Both the position numbers and the translations under genes were made by a program. 24,490 bases of DNA, taken from the IMG/VR virus record IMGVR_UViG_3300027896_000210, positions 1-24,490 of that record; one strand, given 5' to 3'. Shown piece by piece: positions 12,099 through 19,738 of this stretch. The notes beneath the pieces were generated by a model. The model made no database searches. It saw nothing but the letters and a program-made list of their open reading frames with translations, and was not told the DNA's origin. Positions within the stretch are counted from its first letter, which is position 1. Each line of letters opens with the position of its first letter. Origin of the DNA: a virus.

Positions 12099-13909
12099 TG
12101 AAAAGTATGAGACAACTAATTAACCTTATGGAAGGTGTATCGGCAGTGCCAGGTCTCGGTGAACATAAAGATTTAGATGCATATCGTGCTAGATTAAAAT
12201 CATTGAATCCACGTGGTCCTGAGTATAGTAAGGAATATTCGGCATTGTTAAAAGATATGCCCGATGCTCACAATGCTCATGTAAAGGCCCAGAATGCCGA
12301 AATGTGGGCAGGAAATAGATGGGAAACTGATCCAAAAAGTCATAGATCTGCTGTAGATGAACACAATATGAATAAAGCAGCAAATACCGTTGCTCGAGCA
12401 AAAGAAGAAATAGCTGTCGATGATCCAGGAACTATTGTTGAAAAATCAACTTCTGAAAAGCAAGCTCGTTTTATGGCAGCAGCAGCGCATGATCCTAAAT
12501 TCGCTAAGAAAGTCGGAATGGATCGGGGTGTGGCTAAAGAATTCAATAAGGCTGATACAGGAACAAAGCAACTCAGCAACGCTATGAAAAAGAAAGAAGA
12601 AAGCGTTGAAGAAGGATGTGCTATAGAAGAAAAGGCACCTCCCGGAATGGAAGATGTTGTTATGAAGTTAAAGAAAGAATATCCGGGTCATCCAGAAAAA
12701 GCTTTCGCAACAGCATGGTCTATTTACAATAAGAAACACGGTAAGACAGTAGAGACGGGACCAGGTATGGAAGAAAGTGTTCCGGCAGTATCTTCATGCC
12801 AACAAACAAACCCAGCAACAGCTGATAAGGCATGTGCAATGGAGGAAGGTGTGTCAGATTTAATATTTAATCAATCAATGGACAGATTAGCAGGTCTCAG
12901 TGACCAATACGTTCCATATGATGAGGCTATGAATGTATTGAAAAAAGAATTAGCAGATCAGGGTTTAGATATGGGTGAAATTCAAGATGTATTAACAAGA
13001 ATTGACCAGGAACTTAATGGTGATGATTTTGACCATAGTGCTCATGATATGATGAATCCCGATGATTCGATGGATGGTGATTTTGATTCTGCAATGGCAT
13101 CAGCTGGACATGGTTCGGATGAAGATTATGGATATTTTGGCGGCGAAGAATTTGAAGAGGGCAGTCTAGCAGAAGACTTTGATTTAAACAATGGTTATGA
13201 TGACGTGAATGTGGCACAAGGTTCGGATTATTTCCCAACAGGTGCTGATGGTCCGGTAACCAAGTCTGCTGGTCCATCCGGTGCCCGCCAAGGTGACAAT
13301 CCAGAACAGAAAAAAATGGAAGTTACTGAGGTCCATAAAGAACTTGTTTATGGGTATAGAAGTTTTCTAAAAGAATCAGCAGCGGCAGCGGCTCCAAAAA
13401 AAAAACTTAAAGAAAGCGCACAAGTCTCCGATATAAAGGTTAGTGAGTTTCACGAAAATGCATTTGCAGATAGTGATTCTATTACCTATGACGGAGCTAT
13501 CGGTATGTCAGCAACTGTTATGGATAGAAACGGAAAACCGGTTGAAGTCGGTTATGATGTTGATGTTAAGGCAGAAGCAAGCATAAATTGGGAATCAGAC
13601 GAAACTCCGACAGGATGGAATTACAAAACAGATAGTCCCACATATACCTCTCATGCATATGCCGAATGTGGCGATATTACAGTTACTAGTGTTCAATATA
13701 TACAGGGTTCTGATTATTATATCAATAATGAAGCAATGGAACTAGATGAATTTGTGCAACAAATTGATCCGACTGCTCTAAAGTTATTATTGACTCCTTC
13801 CATATATGCTAAGGCCCTTGGCTCACCATTTGATAAGGCTGCAGAAAATGCAGAACCTCCAGAACCAGATTATCACGAACCTGAGAGGGATTACGATAGT
13901 AGGTATTAA
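12098..13909 (+). CDS. Large acidic modular protein, possible internal head or scaffold-like protein
   Basis: 603 residues, starting by TAATG overlap. The N-terminus MKSMRQLINLMEG resembles a cleavable targeting peptide. Two short modules common in environmental myophages follow: one with QARFMAAAAHDPKFAKKVGM (about 122-141) continuing to KEFNKAD, and one with PPGMEDVVMKLKK to AFATAWSIYNKKHGK (181-216). A helical segment (about 250-308) precedes a very acidic Asp/Gly-rich stretch (310-365). A second peptide-like motif, YGYRSFLKESAAAAA, stands at 418-432, just before a run of ten A's in the DNA. The C-terminal 440-560 is a beta-rich domain of unknown type. Several L-x-E/M-E-G sites could be prohead-protease sites. 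No enzymatic motif seen. Confidence 0.7.
   Translation: MKSMRQLINLMEGVSAVPGLGEHKDLDAYRARLKSLNPRGPEYSKEYSALLKDMPDAHNAHVKAQNAEMWAGNRWETDPKSHRSAVDEHNMNKAANTVARAKEEIAVDDPGTIVEKSTSEKQARFMAAAAHDPKFAKKVGMDRGVAKEFNKADTGTKQLSNAMKKKEESVEEGCAIEEKAPPGMEDVVMKLKKEYPGHPEKAFATAWSIYNKKHGKTVETGPGMEESVPAVSSCQQTNPATADKACAMEEGVSDLIFNQSMDRLAGLSDQYVPYDEAMNVLKKELADQGLDMGEIQDVLTRIDQELNGDDFDHSAHDMMNPDDSMDGDFDSAMASAGHGSDEDYGYFGGEEFEEGSLAEDFDLNNGYDDVNVAQGSDYFPTGADGPVTKSAGPSGARQGDNPEQKKMEVTEVHKELVYGYRSFLKESAAAAAPKKKLKESAQVSDIKVSEFHENAFADSDSITYDGAIGMSATVMDRNGKPVEVGYDVDVKAEASINWESDETPTGWNYKTDSPTYTSHAYAECGDITVTSVQYIQGSDYYINNEAMELDEFVQQIDPTALKLLLTPSIYAKALGSPFDKAAENAEPPEPDYHEPERDYDSRY
13396..13405 (+). repeat. A10 homopolymer inside a coding sequence
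   Basis: Ten consecutive A's encode Lys-Lys-Lys (residues 434-436 of the 603-residue protein). It is a slippage-prone site: -1 slippage would stop at a TAA about ten codons later, +1 at an immediate TAA. It could also be a sequencing-sensitive point. Confidence 0.6.
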
Positions 13910-13912
13910 TAT

Positions 13913-15487
13913 ATGGCAATCTATCAAGACGATAAACTTGTAAAGCGTGCCTATACCAAGGTTTCCTATACAAAAGAACAAATAGATGAACTTAAGGCTT
14001 GTCTAGATCCGGTAACCGGCCCCGAATATTTCATATCTAATTTTATGTATATTCAACATGCTGTGGAAGGTAGGCAGAAATTAAAGTTATATCCGTTTCA
14101 ATTAGACCTAATTCACACATATCATACATATAGAAAATCTATCAATATGGTTAGTCGCCAGATGGGTAAGACTACCGTTGCAGCAGGTTATCTACTTTGG
14201 TATGCAATGTTTATGGAAGATTCTACAATCCTTATTGCTTCAAATAAGTATGAAGGTGCGCAGGAAATTATGCATAGAGTTCGTTATGCATATGAATCAA
14301 TTCCGGATCATATTAGAGCAGGCGTAAAAGAATATAATAAACGCTCAATGGCATTTGATAACGGATCTCGTATTATTGCAACAACTACCACAGAAAATAC
14401 CGGTCGTGGTACATCTCTATCCTTAGTTTATTTGGACGAATTTGCATTCGTTGAACCTAATATTGCGAAAGAGTTCTGGACTTCAATATCTCCCACATTG
14501 TCAACTGGTGGTAAGTGTATTATTACTTCTACTCCAAATACCGATGAAGATCAATTTGCTGATATTTGGTTTGGTGCTAATAGATTAGTTGATGATAACG
14601 GTAATGAAACAATAATTGGTAAGAACGGTTTCCGCCCTTATAAATCTACTTGGGAAGCTCACCCAGACCGTGATCAGGCTTGGGCTGATGCAGAATTTGC
14701 AGCACTTGGAGAAGATAGATTTTTACGTGAACATAAGTGTGAATTTATTACATTTGAAGAGACACTTATTAATCCTGTTAAGTTGTCACAACTTGAATCC
14801 ATGCAGCCTATTAGTAAGACAGGTCAGGTCCGTTGGTATGCACCGATTAGAGCAGATTTGACATACGTTGTTTCATTAGACCCATCAATGGGAACAGGCG
14901 GCGACAATGCAGCAATTCAGATATTAGAATTACCCACACTTGTTCAAGTCGGTGAATGGAGCAATAACAAGGCTCCAATTGAAGAACAGATTCGAACATT
15001 GAAGAAAGTTTTAGCAGAAATATATGAATCTGGCAAACCGGAAATTTATTGGTCAGTTGAGAGTAATTCACTAGGTGAAGCAGCATTGGTTGTTATTAGA
15101 GATACAGGAGAAGAAAATTTCCCCGGTACAATGTTGCATGATCCAAAGAATAAATTACAGGGTCGTGGAATGAGACGTGGCGGATTTGTTACAACTAATA
15201 AATCTAAACTAGAGGCTTGTGCTAAGTTGAAATTCCTAATTGAATCTAATAAGATGAAACTAAATTCTAAAGGCATTTTGTCAGAATTAAAGGTATTTGT
15301 TTCTAGAGCAAATACATTTGAAGCACGTATTGGACAAACAGATGACTTGATTATGGCAATGATACTTGCAATTCGTATGATAGATTATATTTCTACCTGG
15401 GATGATCAATCACAGGCAGCAATTAACAGTGATGTTTCTGAAGAGGGCGACTTAGGGTATGATCAACCTATGCCGATATTCATATGA
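13913..15487 (+). CDS. 17: Terminase large subunit gp17
   Basis: 524 residues of the T4 gp17 packaging motor. The ATPase domain has Walker A SRQMGKTT (81-88), Walker B LVYLDEF (171-177, catalytic Glu176) and coupling motif ITSTPNT (204-210). The C-terminal RNase H-like nuclease has D323 in VSLDPSMGTGGDN, an acidic residue in WSVESNSLGE, and DD in GQTDDLIMAM. The N-terminus is shorter than T4 gp17 (610 residues). The gene follows the 603-residue protein by 3 nt and overlaps the next gene's ATG, and it is separated from gp16 by two genes. Confidence 0.95.
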   Translation: MAIYQDDKLVKRAYTKVSYTKEQIDELKACLDPVTGPEYFISNFMYIQHAVEGRQKLKLYPFQLDLIHTYHTYRKSINMVSRQMGKTTVAAGYLLWYAMFMEDSTILIASNKYEGAQEIMHRVRYAYESIPDHIRAGVKEYNKRSMAFDNGSRIIATTTTENTGRGTSLSLVYLDEFAFVEPNIAKEFWTSISPTLSTGGKCIITSTPNTDEDQFADIWFGANRLVDDNGNETIIGKNGFRPYKSTWEAHPDRDQAWADAEFAALGEDRFLREHKCEFITFEETLINPVKLSQLESMQPISKTGQVRWYAPIRADLTYVVSLDPSMGTGGDNAAIQILELPTLVQVGEWSNNKAPIEEQIRTLKKVLAEIYESGKPEIYWSVESNSLGEAALVVIRDTGEENFPGTMLHDPKNKLQGRGMRRGGFVTTNKSKLEACAKLKFLIESNKMKLNSKGILSELKVFVSRANTFEARIGQTDDLIMAMILAIRMIDYISTWDDQSQAAINSDVSEEGDLGYDQPMPIFI

Positions 15488-15867
15488 GATCATACGAATT
15501 TATTCTTGAAGACATTGATCAAGCAGGCCTCAATCAAGTTGAGGCTTTTGTTGATAAGCTATGGGCAAAACTTGGTATTGATGTGGAATTTACTCGTCAC
15601 TTCATAGAACGCCTAAATAGTGAACGCAATGGCAAACCTATAAGTACAGCAGAATTGGTTAGATTGTTTAAGCGAGAATACGAAATGTATGGCGCTGCCA
15701 TTCGTAAATTAGATGACAGAGATGAAGCGGTATTGAAAGATTTAACCACACAATTAAATCTTCCATTTGTAATAAGAGATACAAATGATGGTAAGACATT
15801 AATAGCAAAAACTATTATGAGGAAACCTAACTTCAGATCACCGGATCCAGAGTTTGCAGTTAAATAG
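15484..15867 (+). CDS. Conserved small phage protein with HFxxR motif, function unknown
   Basis: 127 residues, start overlapping the gp17 stop (ATGA). MRSYEFILEDIDQAG again resembles a capsid-targeting peptide. The body contains FTRHFIERLNSERNGKPIST, LVRLFKREYEMYG, a strand-like LPFVIRDT and LIAKTIMRKPNFRSPDPEF. I recall close relatives in many marine phages, without known function. The H..R pattern followed by a helix and a paired beta region recalls small RelE/BrnT-like or DUF4258 nucleases, but this is a loose pattern match. Coupling to terminase and the N-terminal motif suggest that it may be packaged. Confidence 0.75.
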   Translation: MRSYEFILEDIDQAGLNQVEAFVDKLWAKLGIDVEFTRHFIERLNSERNGKPISTAELVRLFKREYEMYGAAIRKLDDRDEAVLKDLTTQLNLPFVIRDTNDGKTLIAKTIMRKPNFRSPDPEFAVK

Positions 15868-15874
15868 ATAAATA
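15867..15874 (+). promoter_or_regulatory. Late-promoter-like octamer GATAAATA
   Basis: Starts at the last base of the preceding stop codon and lies 19 nt before ATG 15894. Purine-rich GGGAACAGGGAA (15875-15886) follows. Confidence 0.6.
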
Positions 15875-15893
15875 AGGGAACAGGGAATTTATT

Positions 15894-17384
15894 ATGGTCG
15901 AGTTGGACGATTTAGCTGGTAAGGTATTCGCATTGCTGAAGGGCAATGGATTAAAGATTAAAATCTTTGATGAAGCCGGTGCCGAGACTACAGATCCAAA
16001 CACCGGACGTAGATTTTTTGTTATGAATCCTAATATCATGGTAACTCTTGATGAGGAAAATAATAAGATAGAATTTAGTAAGGGTGCAGAAACTGGTGAT
16101 GATGTTGTTGGAATACAAAAGAACATTCGTAAACTTGCTGATGAGTTTCTAATGAACTCTGACATTAAAGTATTTGGAAAACAGATTCAACCAAGAGATT
16201 ATGCATATCAGGCAAAGATGCAGAAGGGCGCAGCAATGATGGAAAATGAAATGAAACCTATTAATCATTTACTTGCAGGTCAAATTTTGAATAGTTTTAA
16301 ACATCAGGGAACTGCTTATGCAGAAACAATAGCAAATAATCTTGGGATTACCTTAGCTGAAGTTCAGCCAGTACTAAACAAACTTGTTTCAGATGGTAAG
16401 GTAAAAGCTCGAACAGGAAGAACAGGAACAGTTATGTACTCAATAGCAATAGATGAAGCAATTACAGAGAGCTTTAGTAGAATGTTTGGCTCATTAAAAA
16501 CATCGCAACAAACCCTTGAGAATGTACGAATTCTAGTCAAACACAAGACACCTGTAGATGAGAACGTCCGCGGCTCACGTTCGCGTCACATCAGTGCTAT
16601 TTTCTTAGAATGTAATGGTGAACGTTTCCGTTTTCCAAATACATATTTGCCGGGTGCGCGTGCAATGGCACAGCATATGGCCCATGGTGGATTAATGGGT
16701 GATAAGGTTGGCGCATATATTGCCGAAAGCACTAGTCAATTATTGAAACTTCAATCATTCAACCGCTATGTCACAACCAATAAGCTTATCAATGAAGATA
16801 GTTCTGGAATTGTCGAGACAGTAAAAGAAAATATCGAGACTTTAAGAACAGAATTGAAAAAGCTAACTGGATCTAAGACTTATGAAACAGTTAAGGCACG
16901 TATCGAAACATTTGAACGTGAACCCCTTTCTGAGGATGATACAAGTCAATTAAAGGAAATTTTTACTATTCGTCGCTTTGATGAAAAGTTTGAAGAGGTA
17001 CTTCCTATTATTAAACAACTCGTACAAGAGAAAGATACATTCTACAAGCGCATTGAAGAAGCTGCCGGAAATATTGTCTTGTTACGTCGTGAATCAATAA
17101 ATACTACTCCGATGTTCGAGTTTGCTAGTGAAAATGCTCGTTTAGGATTCAAACTTAGTGAATTTTCACTACGTATGGTCGAGAATGAAGAACTTGCTGG
17201 TTTTATTAATAAGATTGGAACAAAAATGTGCAAGGAAGGCATAGTTAATGATTTTGAACGTGCCGTGCTTACACAAGTATTAGAAAATGCCGCTGTAGAA
17301 GATAAGTCTTCTAAGGCAGTAGAAATCAAGGAATCTGCAGACCTGTCAGCTTTCTATGATAAATATAGCATGAACTTCTTTTAA
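15894..17384 (+). CDS. Unknown 496-residue late protein with internal winged-helix segment
   Basis: Residues 1-100 form an alpha/beta region. Residues about 124-184 read as a winged helix (LAGQILNSFKHQGTAYAETI, then NLGITLAEVQPVLNKLVSDG and a wing KARTGRTGTVMYSIA). A conserved phage segment follows, with RSRHISAIFLECNGERFRFP and YLPGARAMAQHMAHGG (about 228-266), then long helices to the end (YDKYSMNFF). I recall the middle segment in hypothetical proteins of environmental T4-like phages. The gene has its own octamer, so it is probably late. DNA binding is suggested by the winged helix but not shown. It could be a virion protein or a regulator. Confidence 0.75.
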   Translation: MVELDDLAGKVFALLKGNGLKIKIFDEAGAETTDPNTGRRFFVMNPNIMVTLDEENNKIEFSKGAETGDDVVGIQKNIRKLADEFLMNSDIKVFGKQIQPRDYAYQAKMQKGAAMMENEMKPINHLLAGQILNSFKHQGTAYAETIANNLGITLAEVQPVLNKLVSDGKVKARTGRTGTVMYSIAIDEAITESFSRMFGSLKTSQQTLENVRILVKHKTPVDENVRGSRSRHISAIFLECNGERFRFPNTYLPGARAMAQHMAHGGLMGDKVGAYIAESTSQLLKLQSFNRYVTTNKLINEDSSGIVETVKENIETLRTELKKLTGSKTYETVKARIETFEREPLSEDDTSQLKEIFTIRRFDEKFEEVLPIIKQLVQEKDTFYKRIEEAAGNIVLLRRESINTTPMFEFASENARLGFKLSEFSLRMVENEELAGFINKIGTKMCKEGIVNDFERAVLTQVLENAAVEDKSSKAVEIKESADLSAFYDKYSMNFF

Positions 17385-17391
17385 GGAGGGC

Positions 17392-17420
17392 TTGACAAAC
17401 ACATAAGAATTTCGTACATT
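17392..17420 (+). promoter_or_regulatory. Sigma-70-type promoter for gp32
   Basis: TTGACA (17392-17397), 17-bp spacer, TACATT (17415-17420), with expected start near 17427 and a 108-nt leader to the gp32 ATG. It is the best host-type promoter in the window and marks the switch from late to early/middle genes. Confidence 0.75.
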
Positions 17421-17435
17421 AGTTGTTGTACGAAA
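17410..17435 (+). promoter_or_regulatory. Perfect 8-bp dyad across the gp32 promoter start region
   Basis: TTTCGTAC (17410-17417) and GTACGAAA (17428-17435) flank a 10-nt spacer, covering half of the -10 box and the start site. It could be a repressor operator or, in read-through RNA, a hairpin. Confidence 0.5.
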
Positions 17436-17534
17436 CGTTACAGGTAAGACGTGAAAGGGCATAACGTGACCCAAGTAAGTCAACAACTCAAATAACAACG
17501 TTTAAATTTAACTAAAGCATAGGAAAAACAAATC
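17421..17534 (+). promoter_or_regulatory. gp32 mRNA leader with stems and A-rich single-stranded tract; possible autogenous operator
   Basis: AGTTGTTG (17421-17428) can pair with CAACAACT (17481-17488). Nested inside, ACGTTA (17435-17440) pairs with TAACGT (17462-17467), and GGG (17457-17459) in its loop can reach CCC (17470-17472), a pseudoknot-like arrangement. From 17489 to the ATG the RNA is A-rich and unpaired. T4 gp32 represses its own translation by binding just such a pseudoknot plus unstructured leader; the parallel here is inference. Confidence 0.45.
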
Positions 17535-18587
17535 ATGTCAAAAACATTAGACGAAATCCGTAAGAAATTACAAGCACTAGATACACGCAAAGGCCCAGCA
17601 GGGTCGGGATCAGGAGATAAGACAACTTACGCTCACTGGAATATCCCAGAAGGAACATCCGCAATCCTTCGTTTTGCACCTGACGCCAATGAAGATAACA
17701 CTTTCTTCTGGGCAGAGCGTCAAATGATTAAACTTCCATTCCCCGGTATTAAAGGTCAAGACGAAAGCAAGCCAGTTATCGTACAAGTTCCTTGTATTGA
17801 AATGTGGGATGGCAAAATGACTTGCCCAATTCTAAATGAAGTCCGCCCAATGTGGAAGGATAAGTCGTTAGAAGATACCGCACGTAAATATTGGGTTAAG
17901 CGTTCATTTTATATGCAGGGTTTTGTCAAACAAGATCCGATGGCTGAACAAGAAGTTCCAGAAAATCCAATCCGTAAATTCATTATGGGTCCACAAATCT
18001 TTGCAATTATTAAGGCTGCATTGATGGATCCAGATATGGAAAATAGTCCTGTTAATTATGTTAATGGTACTGACTTTATTGTCGCAAAGACAAGCAAGGG
18101 CGGATATGCCGATTATGGCACATCAAAGTGGGCCAGAAAAGAAACAAGCATTACAGAAGAAATGCAAGCAGCAATTGAACAATACGGTTTGGTTGATCTA
18201 GCTACATACTTGCCAAAGCGTCCAACCGCTGATCAATTGGCAATTATTTTTGATATGTTCCAGCATTCGTTAGATGGCGAAATGTATGATCCAGCACTTT
18301 GGAGTCAACATTACAAACCATTCGGGTTCGATTCATCGAATACAGATGATGCTGATGGTGGTGAAGGTAAGCGTGCTCGTGCAGCCGCTCAAACAGCTCG
18401 TACTCAGGTTCCTACCACACAACCTAAGGTTGTATTGCCGGTAGCCGAAGCTGAAGATGATACACCACCGTTTGATGTAGATCCTCCAAAGGAAGTAGTT
18501 AAGGAAGAAGTGAAGACAGAAACAGCAACAGCTGGTAAGTCCCCACAAGAAATCCTAGCCATGTTGCGTAATCGCAATAAAGCCTAA
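17535..18587 (+). CDS. 32: Single-stranded DNA-binding protein gp32
   Basis: 350 residues. gp32 coats single-stranded DNA during replication, recombination and repair, and contacts UvsX, UvsY and the replisome. The basic N-terminal part (DEIRKKLQALDTRKG) corresponds to the cooperativity region. The core shows WNIPEGTSAILRFAPD (35-50), FFWAERQMIKLPFPG and RKYWVKRSFYMQGFV. An acidic tail (EAEDDTPPFDVDPPKE) precedes SPQEILAMLRNRNKA. Of the four T4 zinc ligands only two Cys remain, C87 and C97, with the T4 x9 spacing. The last Cys position is Leu100 and the His position is Gly74, so zinc is probably not bound. It has the strong host-type promoter and leader described above. Confidence 0.92.
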   Translation: MSKTLDEIRKKLQALDTRKGPAGSGSGDKTTYAHWNIPEGTSAILRFAPDANEDNTFFWAERQMIKLPFPGIKGQDESKPVIVQVPCIEMWDGKMTCPILNEVRPMWKDKSLEDTARKYWVKRSFYMQGFVKQDPMAEQEVPENPIRKFIMGPQIFAIIKAALMDPDMENSPVNYVNGTDFIVAKTSKGGYADYGTSKWARKETSITEEMQAAIEQYGLVDLATYLPKRPTADQLAIIFDMFQHSLDGEMYDPALWSQHYKPFGFDSSNTDDADGGEGKRARAAAQTARTQVPTTQPKVVLPVAEAEDDTPPFDVDPPKEVVKEEVKTETATAGKSPQEILAMLRNRNKA

Positions 18588-18594
18588 CTAAGAC

Positions 18595-18617
18595 GGGGAT
18601 GGCTAAATACCATCCCC
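18595..18617 (+). promoter_or_regulatory. Perfect hairpin with promoter-like motif in its loop, before uvsX
   Basis: GGGGATGG (18595-18602), loop CTAAATA, CCATCCCC (18610-18617). No T-run follows, so it is not a standard terminator. The loop plus flanks read GCTAAATACC, the variant octamer also seen at 963-972. ATG 18640 follows with AAGGAG (18629-18634). Confidence 0.55.
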
Positions 18618-18639
18618 TACTAACTTCTAAGGAGAATCT

Positions 18640-19734
18640 ATGGGAAAACCATTTGACATTTCAAAGTTCAGAAAATCTCTGACTAAAAACATTACAGGTA
18701 TTTCTACAGGCTTTAATGATCCAGACACATGGATCAGCACAGGTTCCTATGGACTTAACTTCCTTATCAGTGGAGACTTCTATCGTGGAGTCCCAATGGG
18801 TAAGGTAACGGTATTTGCAGGAGAATCCGGCTCGGGCAAATCATTTATTGTTTCCGGTAATATTACAAAAGCCGCACAAGAACAAGGTATTTTCGTTGTT
18901 ATGATTGACACTGAAAATGCACTTGATGAAAAATGGCTGAAGGCACTCGATGTAGATACAAGTGAAGAAAAAATGCTTCGTATTAGTGCATCGATGATTG
19001 ACGAAGTGGCAAAGATCGTTCATGATTTTGTCAGCGAATATAAAGCAAATTATTTAGATCTACCAAGGGAACAACGTCCTAAGATCTTGTTTGTTATTGA
19101 TTCATTAGGTATGCTATTAACACCAACTGAAGTAAATCAATTTCAGGCAGGTGATATGAAGGGCGATATGGGTCGTAAGGCAAAGCAATTGAAGGCTTTT
19201 GTTTCGAACTGTGTAAATATGTTCGGCGATTTGAATATCGGTATGGTTGTAACAAATCACACATATGCAAGTCAGGATATGTTTGATCCAGATGATAAAA
19301 TTTCTGGTGGATCAGGATTTATGTTTGCCTCTAGTATTATTGTTGCTATGAAGAAATGGAAACTTAAGGAAGACGATGAAGGAAATAAGGTAGCAGAAGT
19401 ACGAGGAATTCGCGCAACCTGTAAGGTTGTAAAGACTAGGTATTCTAAGCCTTTTGAATCCATCAAGATAGATATTCCTTGGGAATCGGGTATGAATCCA
19501 CTTTCAGGATTGTTTGATTTATTTTTAAAATCTGGTGCTTTGGTTAAGGAAGGTAACAGTTATGTGTTCACTTCTAAGAAGACAGGCGAAAAGATCAAGC
19601 AGTTTAAAAAGGCCTGGAATACAGATGAAGAAAGTATGAAGAAGATTATGGATGAGTTCACACAGGATGATTTGAATGTAGTAATATCGGATACTCCTGA
19701 AGAACAAGTTGTATTGGTAAAAGAAGGAGAATAA
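18640..19734 (+). CDS. uvsX: UvsX recombinase (RecA-like)
   Basis: 364 residues. UvsX forms ATP-dependent filaments on single-stranded DNA and drives strand exchange for recombination-dependent replication and repair. Walker A is GESGSGKS (61-68); VVMIDTENALDEKWL is the RecA-type glutamate region; Walker B is KILFVIDSLGML (148-159, Asp154); VVTNHTYASQDMF and KISGGSGF form the DNA-binding loop region. It is slightly shorter than T4 UvsX (391 residues). It is followed after 4 nt by the next small gene, with AAGGAG shared at its end, in one recombination operon reaching uvsW. Confidence 0.93.
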   Translation: MGKPFDISKFRKSLTKNITGISTGFNDPDTWISTGSYGLNFLISGDFYRGVPMGKVTVFAGESGSGKSFIVSGNITKAAQEQGIFVVMIDTENALDEKWLKALDVDTSEEKMLRISASMIDEVAKIVHDFVSEYKANYLDLPREQRPKILFVIDSLGMLLTPTEVNQFQAGDMKGDMGRKAKQLKAFVSNCVNMFGDLNIGMVVTNHTYASQDMFDPDDKISGGSGFMFASSIIVAMKKWKLKEDDEGNKVAEVRGIRATCKVVKTRYSKPFESIKIDIPWESGMNPLSGLFDLFLKSGALVKEGNSYVFTSKKTGEKIKQFKKAWNTDEESMKKIMDEFTQDDLNVVISDTPEEQVVLVKEGE

Positions 19735-19738
19735 TATT

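Noticed and set aside
17358-17365. A ninth GATAAATA as promoter
   Set aside because: It lies within the coding end of the 496-residue gene (Asp-Lys-Tyr); the downstream gene already has a strong sigma-70-type promoter. Not counted in the series.
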